Shown: in pieces, positions 45,655 to 54,516 of the stretch
How the letters are laid out: each line of letters opens with the position of its first letter
Numbering within the stretch: position 1 is the first letter of the stretch
Origin: an uncultured Caulobacter sp.
GTDB lineage: Bacteria; Pseudomonadota; Alphaproteobacteria; Caulobacterales; Caulobacteraceae
Direction: 5' to 3'
Assembly: GCF_947036865.1 (NCBI RefSeq)
Contig: NZ_CAMQSF010000021.1
Span: 1-61,408 of the forward strand
Length of the DNA: 61,408 bases
Made by a program: the position numbers and the translations under genes
Notes under the pieces: generated by a model
Told to the model about the DNA's origin: nothing
The model's database searches: none
Seen by the model: only the letters and a program-made list of their open reading frames with translations

Positions 45655-46053
45655 TCAGCGCTGCGGCGGCTTGGGATCCAGGAAGGCCTTGGCGACGGTC
45701 GCGGTCAGGCTGGGATTCTTCAGCGCGAAGATGCCCGCGGCCAGGCCCAGACCGATCGACATCAGCGGCCGGTCCCGAACGATCTCGATGACCTTGCCCG
45801 TCACGTCGAAGCCCTGCTGCGGCGTCGGCTGATGATGGTTATGACGGCCCTCGACCTTGCGCGCGGCGAACAGGCCGGCCACGGCGACGATGAGCGCGGC
45901 GACGGCCGACACGATCGCCGCGGCGCCCGCCGCGGTGACCAGCGGAACCAGCACCGCGTAGAGCGCGAAGGCGGCGGAGACGACGGCCACCGCGGCGGCG
46001 GCGGCGATCGCCGCGGCCGCGGCCAGCGTCATCAGGGTTTTTTCGAAGATCAC
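45655..46053 (-). CDS. Small multi-helix membrane protein, phage-holin/YqjE-like
   Basis: A 132-residue protein with two long Ala-rich helices near the N-terminus (about residues 8-32 and 34-62), a His/Pro linker (RHNHHQPTPQQ) and a third weak hydrophobic stretch (MSIGLGLAAGIFAL). I do not recognise the family with certainty; the pairing with a DUF883/YqjD-like gene recalls the yqjD-yqjE arrangement. The start is GTG 46053, overlapping the upstream stop as GTGA. Confidence 0.7.
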   Translation of the reverse strand: MIFEKTLMTLAAAAAIAAAAAVAVVSAAFALYAVLVPLVTAAGAAAIVSAVAALIVAVAGLFAARKVEGRHNHHQPTPQQGFDVTGKVIEIVRDRPLMSIGLGLAAGIFALKNPSLTATVAKAFLDPKPPQR

Positions 46054-46394
46054 CGGTCGTTGCTTCGGCCGCCGGCGATCAGCAGACCGATCAGCACGCC
46101 GACGCCGAGGCCGGCGAGGGTGGCGGTGATCGGACGCTCGCGCACCTTCTCGGAGACGTAGCGCTGGGCATCCTCGAATTGCTGGCCCGCGTTGTCGGTA
46201 TAGGCGCGGCTCTGGGCCCGCAGGGTCTCGAAGCCCTCGGCGACAGACTTCTCGACCCGCTTGGCGGCTTCGGTCAGCGAGACGCGCGCGGCGTCGGCGG
46301 CCTGGGCGAAGCTGCGTTCGGCGTGTTCGACGGCGTCCAAGGTCGAGCTCTTGGCTTTTTCGGCTTCCTTGGCGGCGGGGGAACTGGCGGGCAT
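46050..46394 (-). CDS. DUF883/ElaB-YqjD-like membrane-anchored protein
   Basis: A 114-residue protein with a long charged amphipathic helix (about 10-85; KSVAEGFETLRAQSRAYTDN) and a C-terminal glycine-rich anchor (ATLAGLGVGVLIGLLIAGG). This is the layout of YqjD/ElaB proteins, which associate with ribosomes at the inner membrane in stationary phase. Three ATG codons occur in a row; the third (46394) has AGGAG at six bases. An exact SigT promoter lies upstream. Confidence 0.8.
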   Translation of the reverse strand: MPASSPAAKEAEKAKSSTLDAVEHAERSFAQAADAARVSLTEAAKRVEKSVAEGFETLRAQSRAYTDNAGQQFEDAQRYVSEKVRERPITATLAGLGVGVLIGLLIAGGRSNDR

Positions 46395-46451
46395 CATCAT
46401 CTCCTGTTCGCGACGCGACCGACCGGGGGACGCTTAGGGCCGCGCCCCGAC

Positions 46452-46477
46452 AACGCCGAGTTCAAGGTCGCGGTTCC
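46452..46477 (-). promoter_or_regulatory. SigT promoter of the DUF883-like operon
   Basis: Minus-strand GGAAC (46477-46473), 17 bases, CGTT (46455-46452). The predicted start near 46445 gives a leader of about 50 bases. Confidence 0.82.
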
Positions 46478-46622
46478 ACGTTAGCCCAAGGGGTCGAGCT
46501 TCACCACTAGCGATTCCCCCTAGGGCGCCGCTCGCGATCGCGGGAGTTGACGCCGGCAGCGCTGTCTACCGTCCAACCAAAGGCGCTCGCGCATGACGCG
46601 AAGCCGGTCTAAGGTCCCGAAC

Positions 46623-48461
46623 ATGGAGGACGCCCCCATCGTCATCGACAGCGGCCGGGAAGCCGCCCGACTCGCCGCCTTGCGCGCGCTCGGCGTTCTG
46701 GACGGCCCGGTCAACGCGCCGCGTTTCCACCGCCTCGCGCGCCTGGCGGCCCGCGTGTTCGACGCGCCGAAGGCCGCCATCGTCCTGGTCGACGAGCATC
46801 GCGTCTGGCGCAAGGCCCAGGTCGGCTACGCGGGGGCCGAGGCGCCGCGCGCCGGCGATCTGGCCGACCAGGTGGTGGCCGCGAACGGCCCGGTGGCTTT
46901 CGCCGTCCCTCTGCGGGACCACCAGGGATACGTGCTGGGCGCTCTGGTGGTCGAAGGCCCAGGCCTGAGCGGCCTGCCCTCGGACGAGGACCGTCAGGCG
47001 CTGGAGGACCTGGCCGAGCTCGCCGTGGAAGCCCTGCTGGCCGCGCCGCGTCAGGATCCGTCGCTGGAAAGCGAACGCCTGAACCTGGCCATTTCCGCCG
47101 CCAGCCTCGGCGAGTTCGAATGGGACGTGAAGCGCGACGTCTTCAAGATCAGTCCGCGCCTGGCCAAGCTGTCGAACGTCGAGCCGGGCGAGATTCCCGG
47201 CGAGGGCGGCGACGCGCTCTATCCCTATGTCCACGAAGAAGACCGTGAGTGGGTGCGCCGGTCGATCGACGAGCAGCTGCGCGACACCGGCCGCTACGAG
47301 GTCGAGTATCGGCGCCCTCCGGGGCCAGACGGCCGCGAGATCTGGAATCACAGCTCCGGCGTGATGCTGCGCGACGCCGACGGGCAGTCGGCCTATCTGA
47401 TCGGCGTGATGCAGGACATCACCGAGCGCAAGGCCGAGGAGGAGGCGCGCGAGGGCCTCGTCGCCGAGCTGGACCACCGCATCAAGAACCTGCTGGCGGT
47501 CGTCCAGTCGGTGGCGGCGCAGTCGGCGCGCAAATCGGCGTCGCTGGACGTGTTCCTCAAGACCTTCGCCGCGCGGCTCAAGTCGATGAGCTCGGCCCAC
47601 GATCTGTTGAGCGCCGCCCGCTGGCGCGGCGCGACCCTGGCGCGAATCGCCGCCGCCGAGCTCGGGGGCCTGGCGCCCACCCAGACGCGCTGGGACGGCC
47701 CGGAGCTGTTCCTGACCCCGCGCGCGGCGGCGGCCTTGTCGCTGGCCTTGCACGAGCTGGCCGTCAACGCCGTGCGCTACGGCTCGCTGTCCACCGAGAC
47801 CGGCAAGGTCGAGGTGGTCTGGCGGCGCGCGCCCGACGGCGGCTTCGCGCTGGAGTGGCTTGAAACGGGCGGCCCGCCGGCCAATCCCCCGGCGGCGAAG
47901 GGCTTCGGCGCCACCCTGATCGAGGACGTCGCGGGCCGCGAACTGGGGGGCTCGGCCAAGATCAATTATCGGCCGAGCGGCGTCACGGCGATGATCCAGG
48001 GCTCGGCCGAGGCCCTGGCCGACGCCCCGCCGGTCGAGCCGGTCAGCGCCGAGCCCCAGCGGATCGTCGAGACCGTGGTCGCCGCCGACGAGACCGTGCG
48101 GCCCGGCGCGATCGCCGGCCTGAAGGTGCTGATCGTCGAGGATTCGCTGCTGCTGGCCCTGGAGTTGGAAGCGGGCCTGGAGGACGCCGGGGTCGACGTG
48201 GTCGGCTGCGCGGCCGAACTGGGCGAGGCGCTGTCGATGGTCGACAAGGACTTCGACGTGGCGGTGCTGGACGCCGACCTCAACGGCCAGTCCGTCGCCC
48301 CGGTGGCCGAGATCCTGCGCGGCATGGGCCGGCCGTTCGTCTTCGCCACCGGCTATGCCGACAAGGCCGCGCCGATGGGCTTCGACGCGCCGATCGTGCG
48401 CAAGCCCTACAACGTCCACCAGATCGCCCGCGCGGTGGCCGGGGTGACGGGACGGGCATGA
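46623..48461 (+). CDS. Hybrid HWE histidine kinase: GAF-PAS-kinase-receiver
   Basis: A 612-residue soluble sensor. GAF domain at about 8-140 (ALRALGVLDGP, IVLVDEHRVWRKAQVG), PAS at about 155-270 ending in VMQDITERKAEEE, HWE kinase with His285 in LVAELDHRIKNLLAVVQSVA, N-box LHELAVNAVRYG and W-x-E in ALEWLETGG, then a C-terminal receiver (about 498-612) with Asp in VAVLDADLNGQ and Lys in VRKPYNVHQ. The ATG at 46623 is preferred over one ten codons upstream. It overlaps the acetyltransferase gene as ATGA. I see no SigT promoter before it. Confidence 0.9.
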   Translation: MEDAPIVIDSGREAARLAALRALGVLDGPVNAPRFHRLARLAARVFDAPKAAIVLVDEHRVWRKAQVGYAGAEAPRAGDLADQVVAANGPVAFAVPLRDHQGYVLGALVVEGPGLSGLPSDEDRQALEDLAELAVEALLAAPRQDPSLESERLNLAISAASLGEFEWDVKRDVFKISPRLAKLSNVEPGEIPGEGGDALYPYVHEEDREWVRRSIDEQLRDTGRYEVEYRRPPGPDGREIWNHSSGVMLRDADGQSAYLIGVMQDITERKAEEEAREGLVAELDHRIKNLLAVVQSVAAQSARKSASLDVFLKTFAARLKSMSSAHDLLSAARWRGATLARIAAAELGGLAPTQTRWDGPELFLTPRAAAALSLALHELAVNAVRYGSLSTETGKVEVVWRRAPDGGFALEWLETGGPPANPPAAKGFGATLIEDVAGRELGGSAKINYRPSGVTAMIQGSAEALADAPPVEPVSAEPQRIVETVVAADETVRPGAIAGLKVLIVEDSLLLALELEAGLEDAGVDVVGCAAELGEALSMVDKDFDVAVLDADLNGQSVAPVAEILRGMGRPFVFATGYADKAAPMGFDAPIVRKPYNVHQIARAVAGVTGRA

Positions 48462-48898
48462 TCGCGCGGCGGGCTCGCGAGGCCGATCTCGAGGCGTGGG
48501 CGCGGATGCGCGCGGCGCTGTGGCCCGAGCTCGACCTTGACGAACATCGCGCGGAAGCCGTCGAGGCCTTGGCCGCCGACGATGTCGCCGTCTTCGTGGC
48601 CGAAGGACCTGACGGATCGCTGGCGGGCTTCGGCGAGGCGGCGCTGCGCCACGACTACGTCAATGGCTGCGACACCTCGCCGGTCGCCTTCGTCGAGGGG
48701 GTCTATGTGCGCCCGGAACACCGCCGGGCCGAGGTGGGTCGCGCGCTCTGCGCCGCCATCGCCGATTGGGGCCGGGCGCGAGGATGCGTCGAGCTGGCCT
48801 CCGACGCCCTGCTCGACAACACCGAGAGCCACGCGTTCCACGCGGCCGTCGGCTTCGAGGAGACCGAGCGGGTGGTGTATTTCCGCCGGGCGCTGTAG
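48458..48898 (+). CDS. GNAT acetyltransferase resembling aminoglycoside AAC(6')-I
   Basis: A 146-residue GNAT enzyme. The stretch RHDYVNGCDTSPVAFVEGVY followed by VRPEHRRAEVGRAL (acetyl-CoA loop) and the end FHAAVGFEETERVVYFRR are the pattern of chromosomal AAC(6')-I aminoglycoside acetyltransferases. It would transfer acetyl to the 6'-amino group of aminoglycosides if that identity holds; a housekeeping amine acetyltransferase is the alternative. It is translationally coupled to the hybrid kinase, an odd partner. Confidence 0.78.
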   Translation: MIARRAREADLEAWARMRAALWPELDLDEHRAEAVEALAADDVAVFVAEGPDGSLAGFGEAALRHDYVNGCDTSPVAFVEGVYVRPEHRRAEVGRALCAAIADWGRARGCVELASDALLDNTESHAFHAAVGFEETERVVYFRRAL

Positions 48899-48910
48899 CG
48901 CCGCGGCGCT

Positions 48911-50107
48911 TCAGATCACCTTCTTGGCCCGCAGGCTGGCCAGCGCCTCGCCATCGAGCCCCGCCACCTCGGCCAGCACCGCGTCGGTATGCTCGCCCAG
49001 GGTCGGTCCCGGCCAGCGGACGCCGCCGGGCGTGTCCGTCAGCCGTGGAAAGGCGTTCTGCATCTTCACCGCGCCGAACACGGGATGCGGAACGGTGACG
49101 ATCGACTCGCGCGCGGCGAACTGCGGATCGGCCAGCATGTCGGGCGCGCGATAGATGCGGCCGGTCGCCAGGCCCGCGGCTTCCAGCCTCGGCAGCAGGG
49201 CCTCGATCTCCTGGTCGGCGGTCCAGGCGGCGATCCGCGCGTCGAGCTCGGCCTGGTGCGCGCCGCGCGCGGCGTGGTCGCGATAGCGCGGATCCTCGGC
49301 CAGGTCCGGCCGCCCCATCAGATCGCAGAGCCGCCTGAACAGCGTGTCCTGGTTCGCGCCGATCAGCACCAGTTCGCCGGACTTGGTCGGATAGACATTG
49401 GACGGCGCGATGCCGGGCAGCACCGCGCCCGACCGCTCGCGGACATGGCCGGTCAGGTCGTATTCGGTGATCAGGTTCTCCATCACCGTCAGCACGCTCT
49501 CATAGATGGCCGCGTCGACCACCTGGCCCTTGCCGGTGCGCTGGCGGGCATGCAGGGCCATCATCACCCCAAGCGCGGCGTTCAGGCCCGAGAGGCTGTC
49601 GCCGATCGAAATTCCCGCCCGGGCCGGCGGGCGGTCGGGCTCGCCGGTGATGTGGCGAAGACCGCCCATCGCCTCGCCGACCAGGGCGTAACCCGCGCGG
49701 CGGGCATAGGGGCCGGTCTGGCCGAAGCCCGACACCCGCGCCAGCACCAGGCCCGGATTGTCCTTGGCCAGGGCCTCGTAGCCCATGCCCCACTTTTCCA
49801 GGGTGCCGGGCCGGAAGTTCTCGACCACGACGTCGGCCTTGGCGATCAGGGCGCGGGCGAGATCCCTGCCCTCGTCCGTCCGCAGATCCAGCGTCACCGA
49901 CTTCTTGTTGCGGCCGATCACCGGCCACCAGGGCGACAGGCCCTTGGGCTTGGAGCGTCCCCACTGCCGCATCGGATCGCCGACGCCGGGGTCTTCCAGC
50001 TTGATCACCTCGGCGCCGAAGTCGCCCAGCACCTGGCCGCAGAAGGGCCCGGCGATCAGCGAGCCCATTTCGATCACCCGCAGCCCGGCCAGCGGTCCCT
50101 CGGCCAT
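48911..50107 (-). CDS. CaiB/BaiF family CoA transferase
   Basis: A 398-residue family III CoA transferase. The N-terminus MAEGPLAGLRVIEMGSLIAG is typical, as are FGAEVIKLEDPGVGDPMR and DVVVENFRPGTLEKWG, and the catalytic-Asp region near GISIGDSLSGLNAALG. It moves CoA between carboxylic acids; the substrate cannot be read from sequence, and no pathway genes are adjacent. It converges with the acetyltransferase gene and is divergent from the DUF4142 lipoprotein gene. Confidence 0.92.
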   Translation of the reverse strand: MAEGPLAGLRVIEMGSLIAGPFCGQVLGDFGAEVIKLEDPGVGDPMRQWGRSKPKGLSPWWPVIGRNKKSVTLDLRTDEGRDLARALIAKADVVVENFRPGTLEKWGMGYEALAKDNPGLVLARVSGFGQTGPYARRAGYALVGEAMGGLRHITGEPDRPPARAGISIGDSLSGLNAALGVMMALHARQRTGKGQVVDAAIYESVLTVMENLITEYDLTGHVRERSGAVLPGIAPSNVYPTKSGELVLIGANQDTLFRRLCDLMGRPDLAEDPRYRDHAARGAHQAELDARIAAWTADQEIEALLPRLEAAGLATGRIYRAPDMLADPQFAARESIVTVPHPVFGAVKMQNAFPRLTDTPGGVRWPGPTLGEHTDAVLAEVAGLDGEALASLRAKKVI

Positions 50108-50231
50108 ATCGCGTTCCCTCGACTATCAAACGGAACCGTTCACGGCCCCGTGAGGTTTTGTTGATCGCCGGCGCGATGCGCCGTCGAGCTTGCCTCACCT
50201 CTAAGAAAAACGCCTAGGGAAAGACAGAGCC

Positions 50232-50864
50232 ATGACCCGTCACCTCATGATCGTGGGCGCCGCGTTCGCCGCCCTCAGCCTGGCCGCCTGCGGTCAGAAG
50301 TCGGACGAAACCAAGGGCGCGGCCACGCCGGCCGAGCAGGCCGCGACGCCGGACGCCAACCCCAGCGCCACCGTCCCGACCCCGTCGGACGAGACCAAGG
50401 CCGACGTCTTCGCCATGAAGGCCGCCGACAGCGACATGTTCGAGATCCAGGCCGGCAAGCTGGCCCAGACCCGGTCGAGCAACGCCTCGGTCAAGAAATT
50501 CGCCGCCGAGATGGTCAAGGCCCACACCGCCACCAGCGAAGGCCTGAAGAAGGCCATCACCACGGCCGGCGCTTCGATCACCCCGCCGACCACCCTGTCC
50601 AAGGACATGCAGGACAAGCTGGACGACCTGACCAAGGCCGACGCCAAGGACTTCGACAAGAAGTACGCCGACGCCATGGTCGACGCCCACCAGGCGGCCC
50701 TGAACCTGCTGCAGCGCTACGCCCAGGACGGCGACACCCCGGCGCTGAAGACCTTCGCCGCCGACACCGCGCCCAAGGTCCAGGAGCACCTGAACATGGC
50801 CGAGGGCCTGAAGAAGGGTTTCGACACCGGCGAGGACGTCGCCAAGGACAACGCCAAGCACTAA
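50232..50864 (+). CDS. DUF4142 lipoprotein
   Basis: A 210-residue predicted lipoprotein. Signal peptide with lipobox SLAAC (Cys about 20), a low-complexity Ala/Thr/Pro linker to about residue 58, then the ferritin-like helical DUF4142 domain (AADSDMFEIQAGKLAQTRSS, FAAEMVKAHTATSEGLKKAI, DAHQAALNLLQRYAQ). The function is unknown; such proteins are common in stress regulons. A GGAAC at 50132-50136 is followed after 17 bases by GGTT, one base off the SigT -10, so regulation by SigT is only tentative. Confidence 0.85.
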   Translation: MTRHLMIVGAAFAALSLAACGQKSDETKGAATPAEQAATPDANPSATVPTPSDETKADVFAMKAADSDMFEIQAGKLAQTRSSNASVKKFAAEMVKAHTATSEGLKKAITTAGASITPPTTLSKDMQDKLDDLTKADAKDFDKKYADAMVDAHQAALNLLQRYAQDGDTPALKTFAADTAPKVQEHLNMAEGLKKGFDTGEDVAKDNAKH

Positions 50865-50888
50865 GCCCTCGTCCTAGAGACCGAACGA

Positions 50889-50919
50889 CCCGCCGCGCCT
50901 CCGGGCGCGGCGGGTTTTT
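50889..50919 (+). terminator. Intrinsic terminator after the DUF4142 gene
   Basis: A 10-bp perfect stem, CCCGCCGCGC (50889-50898) with 50905-50914, is followed by TTTTT at 50915-50919. Confidence 0.9.
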
Positions 50920-50923
50920 CGCG

Positions 50924-53900
50924 TCAGCCGCCGACCTTGATCGTGTTGTCGTCGCCGTTGCGGTCGATCACGGTGTTGTAGGGGTCGATGCCGGCGAACT
51001 TCGGCGCCTGGACGACCGTGAAGGTGAAGCTCTGCACGCCCGAGCGGATCGGCCGGCGCGCATAGGCCACCACGCTCTTGGCGTCGAAACCCTTCTTGCC
51101 CGGCTCGGCCGTGAACAGGCCGATGTCCATGGTCTCGTTCAGCGGCGCGGTCGTCTCCTTGCCCTTGCCGTCGGCGTACTTCTTCTGGGCGTCGACGGTG
51201 ACGGTGACGTCGTACTGGCCATCGGCCCGCTTCTTCACCGTCGCGCTCTTGGTCTTGAGGTCGTAGAGCGTGATCTTCTCGAAGAGGTCGGTGATCAGCG
51301 CCTGCTTGTCGGCCGGGGCGTGAGCGCGGAAGGCCGCCACGACGTCGAGCATGGTCGGATAGGGCGCGGCCTTGAAGGCGTACTTGGCCAGCAGATCGCG
51401 CAGCGCCGCGTTGACATTGGCCTCGCCGATCTGGTCCGCCAGCCGGTACATGACCAGCGAACCCTTGTTGTAGTGGATGTAGGGCTGGTTCTCGACCCGC
51501 TCCAGCGGCAGTTCCTCGATCACCTCGCCGCCGCGCGCGCGCAGATAGCGGTCCAGCTCGTACTTCAGGAACTTGCGGATCATCGGCTCGCCATAGGTCC
51601 GCTTCATGACCATCAAGGCGGAGTACTGGGCCAGGGTCTCGGCCATGGCCGAGGCGCCCTGTTCGTCGGCGCCGACCAGCTGGTGCGCCCACCACTGGTG
51701 GCCGATCTCGTGGGCCCCGACATAGGTGACCATGTCGATCTTGGTCGGGTCCTTGTAGTCGGCGACGAAGCCGAGGTTCTCCGACCACGGAATGGTGTTG
51801 GCGAAGGATTGGGCGAAGTCGGCATAGCCCGGGAATTCCAGGTAGCGCAGCTGGCGGAACTGGTAGGGGCTGAAATTGGCCTGGTCGTAGTCGAGCGACG
51901 CCTTCATCGACCGCATCATCCGGTCGATATTCCACGGGTGCTTGGCGTCGTAATAGATCGACAGCGCGATCCCCTTGTAGGTCTCGGACTTGATCGCGTA
52001 GCGCGCCGACTGGATCGAGAAGAAGTGCAGGATCGGCGCCTCGGTCTGGAAGCGCGCCGTGCGACGACCGCCGGCGGTGACGTCCGAGACCTTGTAGCCG
52101 GGTGCGATCGGCGTCTGATCGGCGTCGGTGGTGACGGTGATGTCGGCGGTCACCCAGTCGCTGTCGCGACGCAGGACATTGTGGGCCTCGGCGTCGGGAT
52201 CGCCCAGCTTGGCCGGACGCGGCAGAGGCGGCAGCTTGTACTTGCGGCGCTTGGCGCTGTCCTTCATCAGGCCCTCGCGGCTCATGCCCAGGCCCGGGGC
52301 CAGTTCCTGGTCGTTGAGGAACGTGCCGTTGTCGACCAGCCGGGTGTCGTTGCCGCTGTTCTTGAAGCCGATCTGCCGCCGGACCGTCGAGAACGACATC
52401 GTCCGCGTCTCGCCCGGCGCCATGGGCGAGTCGAAGGTGAAGATCCGGTAGTTGAAACGGTCGAAGGTCTTCTTGGGCCGCGCGCCCTGGATCGAGAGGG
52501 CCGAGACCTTCAGATCGCGGTCGAACCGGACATGGATCTCGCGCAGCGCCCGGTCCGTGCGGTTCTGGATCTCGTAGACGCCCTTGGTGGTCGCGATCGA
52601 CTCATGGGGCTTCAGATCGACCTCGAGCTTGACCTTGGCGATCGTCGGCTGCGGAACCTTCTCGAACGGCAGCAGGGTCTTTTCGTAGTCGGCCAGCCAG
52701 CGCTCCTCGTCGAGGCGGGTGCGATAGGTGTTCCAGACGTTGGTGTTCAGATAGACGAAGGACCCCGTCGCGACGAACACGCCGGCGGCGAGCAGCGCCA
52801 CGACGGCGGTCGCGCCGCGCAGCCGGCGCGGAATGGCCGCGAGCCTGGGCCGCAGACGGCTCTCGGTCCCGCGCCGCCACAGCACGTGGCACAGCACCAG
52901 CAGGATCACCGCGAAGGCCGACCAGTAGAGCCGCAGCCACCACGCGCCGACCCAGAAGTGGCCGAGCCCGTTCATGTCCGAGCGCGGCACGCCGGGACCG
53001 AAAGGATAGCTGTAGAGCACGTGGTCGAGGCCGAAGTTGCCAGCGACGATCTGAGCGATGATGTAGGCGACCATCACGCCCCAGCCGACGAACTTGTGCG
53101 GCGACAGCACCTGGATGAACACGGCCAGCACGGCCAGCAGCAGGCAGTCGACGGTCTGGGGCAGCACCCACCAGACCAGATAGTTCGTCAGCTCGAAATG
53201 CGTGTAGCCCTTGACGAGCTGGACGGCGATGGCGACCAGCACGCTGACGACGAAGGTCGAGGTCAGCACCAGGGCGATGGCGATGGTCTTGGGGATGACG
53301 AACGCCCAGTCCGGGATCGGGGTGGCGTCGATGATCTCGTGGGTCTTGCGGTCCTGCTCGCGCCAGACCAGCTCGCCGGCGTAGAACGAGGCGATCACGA
53401 TGGTCATGAAGACGAAGATGCCTTCCAGCGCGTCGATCATCGCCCGCGTCACCGGATAGATGCTGCCGCCATAGAGGCTGTCGTCGGCGGCGCGCCACAG
53501 ATTGGCGATCGACAGCGCCACGGCCAGGCCCAGCAGGACGAGATAGGCGGGGCTGAGGAACACCTGGCGGGCGTCGAGGCGCGCTCGGGCCCAGAGCTGA
53601 CCCAGGCGGCTGGCGCGATCGAAGCTGGGCGTCGCGCGCGGCGTCGCGGCCGGCGGCGGGGTGTCGAGGTCGGCGCCCTTGCTCGCCTTCTTGTCGGCGC
53701 GGCGGGCCGCCGGAGCCATCCGAAAGAGCGGATAGGCCGCCGCCGCGATCAGCAGCGAGAGGCCGATCCACAGCACGCGGTTCGCCAGAAGGTAGCCGGC
53801 CAAGGCCGGCAGCTGGGTGTTGCGCTCGGCGGCGGTCCAGTAGCGGGTCGCCAGGCCGAAGGCGGCCGCGCCGAAGGGCTCCCAGAGGGCGGCGATTTTC

Positions 53901-54502
53901 TCCAGGCCTGGCTGGCGCAGGAAACCCGAGCCGATCGTCTGCAGCACCATGAAGGCTATGACGCCGACATAGGTCCACATCATCGAGCGGGTGACCGTGG
54001 TCAGGGCGAAGAACACCGCCGAGGTCAGCAGCAGCGCGGGCAGAGCCAGCACGAGATAGGCGTAGAGATAGTGGTTCAGGACGAACGGCCCGATCGTCTC
54101 GGGATCCACCCACGGCATGACCGAGCCGATCACCATGCCCAGCGGCACGGCCAGGAACGACAAGGCCGCAGCCAGGAACGCGCCGGTGAACCGGCCATAG
54201 AGATAGTCGAACTTGGTGAGCGAGGTGGAGCGCAGGATGGCCCCGAAGCCGGTGTCGTCGTCGCGGACGATGATGTTGGCCACGAAGGCGGCGGTCACGA
54301 ACATGTAGATGACCGCGAAGCCCAGAGTCACCTGGGCGATCGTGGTCGCCGCGTTCTTGTGGACGTTGGCCGTGGAGCCGATCTGGACGTTGCTGGACGC
54401 GACCGCGCCGAACGCCAGCAGGAAGAAGAAGCCGACCGCGACCCAGAAGACCGGCTGGCGGGTCTGATAACGGAACTCGAAGCCCGCGACCTTGATGAAC
54501 AT
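50924..54502 (-). CDS. ABC transporter permease fused to an M1-family aminopeptidase
   Basis: A 1192-residue fusion. Residues 1 to about 610 hold around a dozen membrane helices in two ABC-2 permease-like blocks (VFWVAVGFFFLLAFGAVA near the start; VYLVLLGLAVALSIANLW-like helix mid-way). The C-terminal half is an M1 zinc metallopeptidase with VGAHEIGHQWWAHQLVG (HExxH) and the third ligand Glu in AMAETLAQYSALM. The peptidase faces the periplasm or cytoplasm depending on helix number, which I cannot settle. The ATP-binding partner gene lies 14 bases upstream. The transported substrate is unknown. Confidence 0.9.
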   Translation of the reverse strand: MFIKVAGFEFRYQTRQPVFWVAVGFFFLLAFGAVASSNVQIGSTANVHKNAATTIAQVTLGFAVIYMFVTAAFVANIIVRDDDTGFGAILRSTSLTKFDYLYGRFTGAFLAAALSFLAVPLGMVIGSVMPWVDPETIGPFVLNHYLYAYLVLALPALLLTSAVFFALTTVTRSMMWTYVGVIAFMVLQTIGSGFLRQPGLEKIAALWEPFGAAAFGLATRYWTAAERNTQLPALAGYLLANRVLWIGLSLLIAAAAYPLFRMAPAARRADKKASKGADLDTPPPAATPRATPSFDRASRLGQLWARARLDARQVFLSPAYLVLLGLAVALSIANLWRAADDSLYGGSIYPVTRAMIDALEGIFVFMTIVIASFYAGELVWREQDRKTHEIIDATPIPDWAFVIPKTIAIALVLTSTFVVSVLVAIAVQLVKGYTHFELTNYLVWWVLPQTVDCLLLAVLAVFIQVLSPHKFVGWGVMVAYIIAQIVAGNFGLDHVLYSYPFGPGVPRSDMNGLGHFWVGAWWLRLYWSAFAVILLVLCHVLWRRGTESRLRPRLAAIPRRLRGATAVVALLAAGVFVATGSFVYLNTNVWNTYRTRLDEERWLADYEKTLLPFEKVPQPTIAKVKLEVDLKPHESIATTKGVYEIQNRTDRALREIHVRFDRDLKVSALSIQGARPKKTFDRFNYRIFTFDSPMAPGETRTMSFSTVRRQIGFKNSGNDTRLVDNGTFLNDQELAPGLGMSREGLMKDSAKRRKYKLPPLPRPAKLGDPDAEAHNVLRRDSDWVTADITVTTDADQTPIAPGYKVSDVTAGGRRTARFQTEAPILHFFSIQSARYAIKSETYKGIALSIYYDAKHPWNIDRMMRSMKASLDYDQANFSPYQFRQLRYLEFPGYADFAQSFANTIPWSENLGFVADYKDPTKIDMVTYVGAHEIGHQWWAHQLVGADEQGASAMAETLAQYSALMVMKRTYGEPMIRKFLKYELDRYLRARGGEVIEELPLERVENQPYIHYNKGSLVMYRLADQIGEANVNAALRDLLAKYAFKAAPYPTMLDVVAAFRAHAPADKQALITDLFEKITLYDLKTKSATVKKRADGQYDVTVTVDAQKKYADGKGKETTAPLNETMDIGLFTAEPGKKGFDAKSVVAYARRPIRSGVQSFTFTVVQAPKFAGIDPYNTVIDRNGDDNTIKVGG

Positions 54503-54516
54503 CGGACCGCTCCCCG

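Noticed and set aside
50132..50157. A SigT promoter before the DUF4142 lipoprotein
   Set aside because: GGAAC is perfect but the -10 is GGTT rather than CGTT; kept only as a tentative remark.
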